Source of the DNA: Maricaulis sp036231565
GTDB taxonomy: Bacteria; Pseudomonadota; Alphaproteobacteria; Caulobacterales; Maricaulaceae
Length of the DNA stretch: 64,000 bases
Direction of reading: 5' to 3'
Assembly: GCA_036231565.1 (NCBI GenBank)
Contig: JAZAHA010000037.1
Coordinates: 1-64,000 of the forward strand
Below the pieces are notes generated by a model. It made no database searches. It saw only the letters and a program-made list of their open reading frames with translations, and was not told the DNA's origin. Shown piece by piece: positions 60,071 through 64,000 of the stretch. Every line of letters begins with the position of its first letter. The first letter of the stretch is position 1. The position numbers were made by a program, and so were the translations under genes.

Positions 60071-61336
60071 ATGCTGTACTCCATGTACGAATTCAACCGT
60101 ATCGCCATCACGCCCTGGCGTGCCGCTGCCAATGCCACGCGCCGCACGCTGCGCGCGCCCTGGAACCCGGTCGGCGAGACGATGGCCGGACGTACTATCG
60201 CGGCCGCTGCGGAATTGTTCGAAAGCGTCACGCGGCGCTATGCGAAGCCGGAATGGATGATCGACAGCACGCAAATCAATGAGCGCTGTGTCGGCGTGTC
60301 CGAAGAGGTCGTCTGGTCGAAGCCCTGGTGCGATCTGCTGCATTTCGAGCGCGACCATGATGCGCTTCTTGCCGCACGCGGGACTGACACACCTGATCCC
60401 AAAGTGCTCTTTATCGCACCCATGTCGGGCCACTACGCGACACTTCTGCGTGGCACTGTGGAAGCATTCCTGCCCGATCACGAGGTCTACATCACCGACT
60501 GGGCCGATGCGCGTACGGTGCCGGTGATCGAAGGCCGCTTCGATCTCGACGATTTCGTCGCCTATGTCCGCGAGATGATCACGCTGCTCGGCCCGGACGT
60601 GCACGTTGTTGCCGTCTGCCAGCCCGGCCCGCCCACGCTCGGTGCCATTTCCCTGATGGCCCAGGACAATGATCCGGCCCGTCCGGCCTCGATGACCTTC
60701 ATGGGCTCGCCGATCGACACCCGCCTGTCGCCGACCGTGCCGAACAAGCTGGCCGAGGAGAAGCCCTTCGACTGGTTCGCCGGCAATCTGATCCACACGG
60801 TTCCCGCGCCCAATCCCGGCGCATTCCGGCGGGTCTATCCCGGCTTCCTGCAGCTGGCCGGCTTCATGAACATGAATCTCGACCGCCATGTCGACGCGCA
60901 CTGGAACTTCTTCACCCATCTGGTCGAAGGCGATGGCGACAGTGCCGAGAAGCACCGCACCTTCTATGACGAGTATCTGGCGGTGATGGATCTGTCCGAG
61001 GAATTCTACCTGCAGACGATCAGCGACGTGTTCCAGGAACACAAGCTGGCGCGCGGCGAACAGGCGCATCACGGCCGCCTGGTCGATCCGTCGAAGATTG
61101 TCGACGTCGCCCTGCTCACCGTGGAGGGCGAGAATGACGACATTTCCGGCATCGGCCAGACCCAGGCGGCGCACACGCTGTGCAGCGGTCTGGAAGAAAG
61201 CCTGCGCATGGACTGGATCCAGCCGGATGTGGGCCATTACGGCGTCTTCAACGGCCGCCGCTTCCGCGAACATATCGCGCCGAAGATGAAGGCCTTCATG
61301 CGCGAACAGGGTGCAGCCGCGCTCGCCCGCCGCTGA
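60071..61336 (+). CDS. phaZ: intracellular polyhydroxyalkanoate depolymerase
   Basis: A 421-residue PHA/PHB depolymerase of the intracellular type. The nucleophile is Cys183 in VVAVCQPGPPTLGA, replacing the serine lipase box, as in the Ralstonia enzyme. Conserved stretches include MLYSMYEFNRIAITPWR, the IAPMSGHYATLLRGTVEAF oxyanion region, ITDWADAR, DRHVDAHWNFF and the C-terminal histidine region DVGHYGVFNGRRF. It releases 3-hydroxybutyrate from storage granules. A GGAGACGCC ribosome site stands before the ATG. No PHA synthase is in the window. Confidence 0.93.
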   Translation: MLYSMYEFNRIAITPWRAAANATRRTLRAPWNPVGETMAGRTIAAAAELFESVTRRYAKPEWMIDSTQINERCVGVSEEVVWSKPWCDLLHFERDHDALLAARGTDTPDPKVLFIAPMSGHYATLLRGTVEAFLPDHEVYITDWADARTVPVIEGRFDLDDFVAYVREMITLLGPDVHVVAVCQPGPPTLGAISLMAQDNDPARPASMTFMGSPIDTRLSPTVPNKLAEEKPFDWFAGNLIHTVPAPNPGAFRRVYPGFLQLAGFMNMNLDRHVDAHWNFFTHLVEGDGDSAEKHRTFYDEYLAVMDLSEEFYLQTISDVFQEHKLARGEQAHHGRLVDPSKIVDVALLTVEGENDDISGIGQTQAAHTLCSGLEESLRMDWIQPDVGHYGVFNGRRFREHIAPKMKAFMREQGAAALARR

Positions 61337-61540
61337 CCCGGTTCCACGCCTGACCGGAACCCGCTGCAAACTCTGCCGGACGCGGATCGCTCCCGGCTCC
61401 GCAGCGTTGTGACCGCCGACCGTCATTCATCGCGTTTTTTGTCGCTCACCGTTCTTTCACAACGGTTGGTCTTTCCTCAATAGCTCCCTCCGCTGCGCGC
61501 CCATTACCGTTTCCTTTTGGTAGGTTAATGGGAGGGGGCT

Positions 61541-64000
61541 TTGTACACACCCATTGAAAAGGGGCGCTTGCTGCGCTCGACAATCCTGGCCGGGCTGGCC
61601 GTGGCAAGCCTGTCCGGTGCGCCCGTCTTCGCTCAGGACGCGGAACAGATTCCCGAGCAGGCCGAAGACGATGCCGAACCGGAAACGAGCGATCGTATCG
61701 TCGTTACGGGTTCGCGCATCCGCCGCGACGGCTTCAACAGCGAAATCCCGCTCGACGTGTTCACGGCGGACGATGCGGCGCTCGAGGGCAATGTCGACAT
61801 CGCCGATTTCCTGCAGTCCGCGACCGTCGCCGCCGGTTCGGCCCAGGTGACCTCGGCGACATCGTCGCAATTCGTCCAGAATGGCGGCACCGGGGTGGAA
61901 ACCCTGTCCCTGCGGGGGCTCGGGGCCAACCGGACGCTGGTCCTCCTGAACGGGCGCCGCGCCGGCCCGGCCGGTGTTCGCGGCGGCGTGTCGGCCTTCG
62001 ACCTCAACGTCATCCCGCTGGCCGCCATCGAGCGTGTCGAAGTCCTCAAGGACGGCGCCTCCTCGATCTATGGATCGGACGCTGTGGCGGGCGTGGTGAA
62101 CATCATCACCCGCCAGGACGAAGGCGGGACGATCGACGGCTTCATCTCGGTGCCGGGGGATGGCGCCGCGGAGCAATACCGGCTGAGCGGGTCTTATGGC
62201 CGGGAGTTCGATCGCGGCGGCTTCCGCGTCACGCTTGACGCGTTCCAGCAGCGCGAACTGGCCCAGGGCGATCGCGACTATTTCAGCTGCGGCGAACCCT
62301 ATGTCTTCAACGATGACGGTTCCCGCGCCGACCTGATCGACCCGCGCACCGGCAGCTATTCGTGCGAAGATCTCTACTGGGGCCATGTCTGGGTCTATGA
62401 CTACGCGCCCTTCTTCGGCGACGGCACCACCAACCTGCCGCTGCAGCGGCCGCGCCTGATCCAGTATGATTATGACGGCTCCCTGGCCGCCAACGGGCTG
62501 ACCCCGATCGGCACCAGCCACGCCAACCCGTTCTGGTTCACCGCTCCGACCGACGACTGGTTCCTGGTCGATCCGCGGGTGCCGGAACAGCGCGCCCTGG
62601 TCAATTACGATCACCCCTTCCAGGACGAGTCGTCCATGGTGCCGGAGACCGAGCGCTACACGATCTTCGCCGACGGCCATTTCGACGTTACCGACTCGAT
62701 CGAGCTCTATGGCGAAGCGCTGCTCAACCGGCGCGAGACCTATGTGAACGCCTACCGCCAGTACTGGATCTACATGTATAATGGCGAGGATCTGTGGGGT
62801 GCCTATCCGGATCCGTTCGCGGCCGGCTGGGGCGGCATGAACGAACTCTCGCCGACCCCGATCACCGACCACAATGACAGCTCGGTCAGCATCGACTACC
62901 AGCGCTTCGTCGCCGGTCTGCGCGGCGACACGCTGTTCGGCCTGGACACCTGGAGCTGGGACATGGCCTTCCAGGTCTCGCGCTCGGAAGGCGAATACTG
63001 GGACCAGCGCATCTATGCCGATGCGATCTATGACCAGTATTACCGCTCCGGCTCGTGCGTCGGCACGCTCACCTCGATCCGCGGCGCGCCGTGTATCGAT
63101 GTCGACTGGCTCGACCCCGAACTGCTGCGCGGCAATGTGCCCGACGATGTCGCCGAATATGCCTTCGGCGAGGAAACCGGCCGCACGATCTATGATCAGC
63201 GCTCCTTCGAGGCGGTCGCCAGCGGTGAGGTGGTCGACCTGCCGGCAGGTGCCGTCGCGATGGCGCTCGGCGTCCACTACCGCGAGGACGAGATCAACGA
63301 CACGCCAGGCGAGCTGACCCTGTCCGGCAATGTCTGGAACTCGTCCGTTGCCGGCATCACCGCGGGCTCGGACACGACCGAGGCGATCTTCGGCGAACTC
63401 AGCGTGCCGCTGCTGGCGGAATCCCGCTTTGCGGACTCGCTGGAACTGACCGTTTCGGGCCGCTACACGGATGTGGAAAGCTATGGCTCCGGCGAGACCT
63501 ACAAGGTCGGCCTGAACTGGGCGATCAATGACGTGGTGCGCCTGCGGGCCACCCACGGCACGTCCTTCCGGACACCGGCCCTGTTCGAGCTCTACCTGTC
63601 GAACCAGACCGGCTTCCTCGGACAGCGCACGATCGATCCGTGTATCGACTATGCCGCCAATCTGGCCGCCAATGTGATCAGCCAGCGGGTGGCCGACAAT
63701 TGCGCCGCCGACGGCCTGCCAGACGATATGAGCGGATCCGGCGCTGCGGCCACCATCGTTACCGGTGGCGGGTTCGGCGTTCTCGACGCGGAAACATCCG
63801 AGGCGACCAATATCGGCCTCGTCCTGACACCGCGGAACATCAATTTCCGCCTGTCGATCGACTATTACGAGATCGAGGTCAATGACGAGGTTTCACGCCT
63901 CGGCGCACCGGGCATTGTCGGCGGGTGTTACAACTCGGAAGACTTCGCCAACGAGCCGTTGTGCGATCTGTTCACCCGCAATTCGCCGACCGATCCCGGC
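61541..64000 (+). CDS. TonB-dependent receptor, 3' end beyond the window
   Basis: A partial outer-membrane receptor of 820 codons so far, open at the right edge. The start is a TTG at 61541: GGGAGGGGG lies just upstream, there is no in-frame ATG before the signal peptide, and the product begins with MYTPIEKGRLLRSTILAGLA followed by a signal cleavage near PVFAQ. The plug starts RIVVTGSRIRRDGFNSEIPLD and contains LSLRGLGANRTLVLLNGRR and ERVEVLKDGASSIYGSDAVAGVVNIITR; later parts are barrel strands. A hairpin (61500-61506 with 61526-61532) partly covers the ribosome site. It imports an unknown large ligand; vitamin B12, sugar or peptide types cannot be told apart. Confidence 0.88.
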   Translation, partial: MYTPIEKGRLLRSTILAGLAVASLSGAPVFAQDAEQIPEQAEDDAEPETSDRIVVTGSRIRRDGFNSEIPLDVFTADDAALEGNVDIADFLQSATVAAGSAQVTSATSSQFVQNGGTGVETLSLRGLGANRTLVLLNGRRAGPAGVRGGVSAFDLNVIPLAAIERVEVLKDGASSIYGSDAVAGVVNIITRQDEGGTIDGFISVPGDGAAEQYRLSGSYGREFDRGGFRVTLDAFQQRELAQGDRDYFSCGEPYVFNDDGSRADLIDPRTGSYSCEDLYWGHVWVYDYAPFFGDGTTNLPLQRPRLIQYDYDGSLAANGLTPIGTSHANPFWFTAPTDDWFLVDPRVPEQRALVNYDHPFQDESSMVPETERYTIFADGHFDVTDSIELYGEALLNRRETYVNAYRQYWIYMYNGEDLWGAYPDPFAAGWGGMNELSPTPITDHNDSSVSIDYQRFVAGLRGDTLFGLDTWSWDMAFQVSRSEGEYWDQRIYADAIYDQYYRSGSCVGTLTSIRGAPCIDVDWLDPELLRGNVPDDVAEYAFGEETGRTIYDQRSFEAVASGEVVDLPAGAVAMALGVHYREDEINDTPGELTLSGNVWNSSVAGITAGSDTTEAIFGELSVPLLAESRFADSLELTVSGRYTDVESYGSGETYKVGLNWAINDVVRLRATHGTSFRTPALFELYLSNQTGFLGQRTIDPCIDYAANLAANVISQRVADNCAADGLPDDMSGSGAAATIVTGGGFGVLDAETSEATNIGLVLTPRNINFRLSIDYYEIEVNDEVSRLGAPGIVGGCYNSEDFANEPLCDLFTRNSPTDPG

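Overview
The window is a stretch of a GC-rich alphaproteobacterial chromosome. Gene content and order (sucCD-sucA-odhB-lpd, mdh, zapE, sdhCDAB, mtaB-ftsY-yciB-ccm, acnA, regBA-sco), abundant TonB-type outer-membrane biology and palindromic intergenic repeats fit a marine, aerobic, heterotrophic Caulobacterales/Maricaulales-like organism. That placement is inferred from gene content and style, not from a database match. There is no phage, CRISPR array, rRNA or convincing tRNA. The window ends inside a TonB-dependent receptor gene.

Layout. 1-3.6 kb: a membrane protein with a small winged-helix regulator, a GNAT acetyltransferase and lpdA. 3.6-11.2 kb: the 2-oxoglutarate dehydrogenase and succinyl-CoA synthetase block, all on the minus strand (sucC, sucD, sucA, odhB, a small membrane protein, lpdA), with a clear terminator after sucD and another after odhB. 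11.3-14.1 kb: two tandem paralogues that read as catalytically dead GGDEF/EAL proteins. 14.3-18.1 kb: a five-gene minus-strand set (DUF2141, carotenoid oxygenase, DUF2306, DUF1036, DoxX) divergent from a membrane-anchored LytTR regulator. 19-27.3 kb: stress and housekeeping genes (Usp, GNAT, TspO-like protein, mdh, an Xre/membrane-protein pair with a strikingly regular operator, O-methyltransferase, lipoprotein, zapE, a 32-residue membrane miniprotein, thioesterase, iron alcohol dehydrogenase). 27.4-35.2 kb: a small orphan protein, mmsA, a serine-protease autotransporter, an ArsR regulator, an orphan protein and an acyltransferase. 35.2-35.7 kb: a gene-poor stretch that can fold into a multi-hairpin RNA around a 29-codon frame. 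35.7-45.9 kb: a seven-repeat FG-GAP propeller protein, sdhBADC, an amidohydrolase, an SDR, a DUF885 peptidase lipoprotein and a 170-bp inverted-repeat element. 46-53.6 kb: mtaB-ftsY-EamA-yciB, a MarR protein with a lysine-rich tail, and ccmABCDG on the opposite strand. 53.7-64 kb: acnA, a DUF1223 protein, the regB/regA redox two-component system with a divergent Sco protein, a PHA depolymerase and a TonB-dependent receptor.

How it fits together. Six TCA-cycle functions (aconitase, 2-oxoglutarate dehydrogenase, succinyl-CoA synthetase, succinate dehydrogenase, malate dehydrogenase, and the shared lipoamide dehydrogenase) lie within 55 kb. Cytochrome c maturation, a copper/thiol Sco protein and the RegBA redox regulator sit beside them, so the window is largely a respiratory-metabolism neighbourhood. 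mmsA, the PHA depolymerase and the iron alcohol dehydrogenase could feed carbon into it. Less-explained material worth attention is the dead GGDEF/EAL pair, the 9-bp-periodic operator, the candidate structured RNA, the carotenoid-oxygenase/LytTR cluster and several families of intergenic hairpin repeats.
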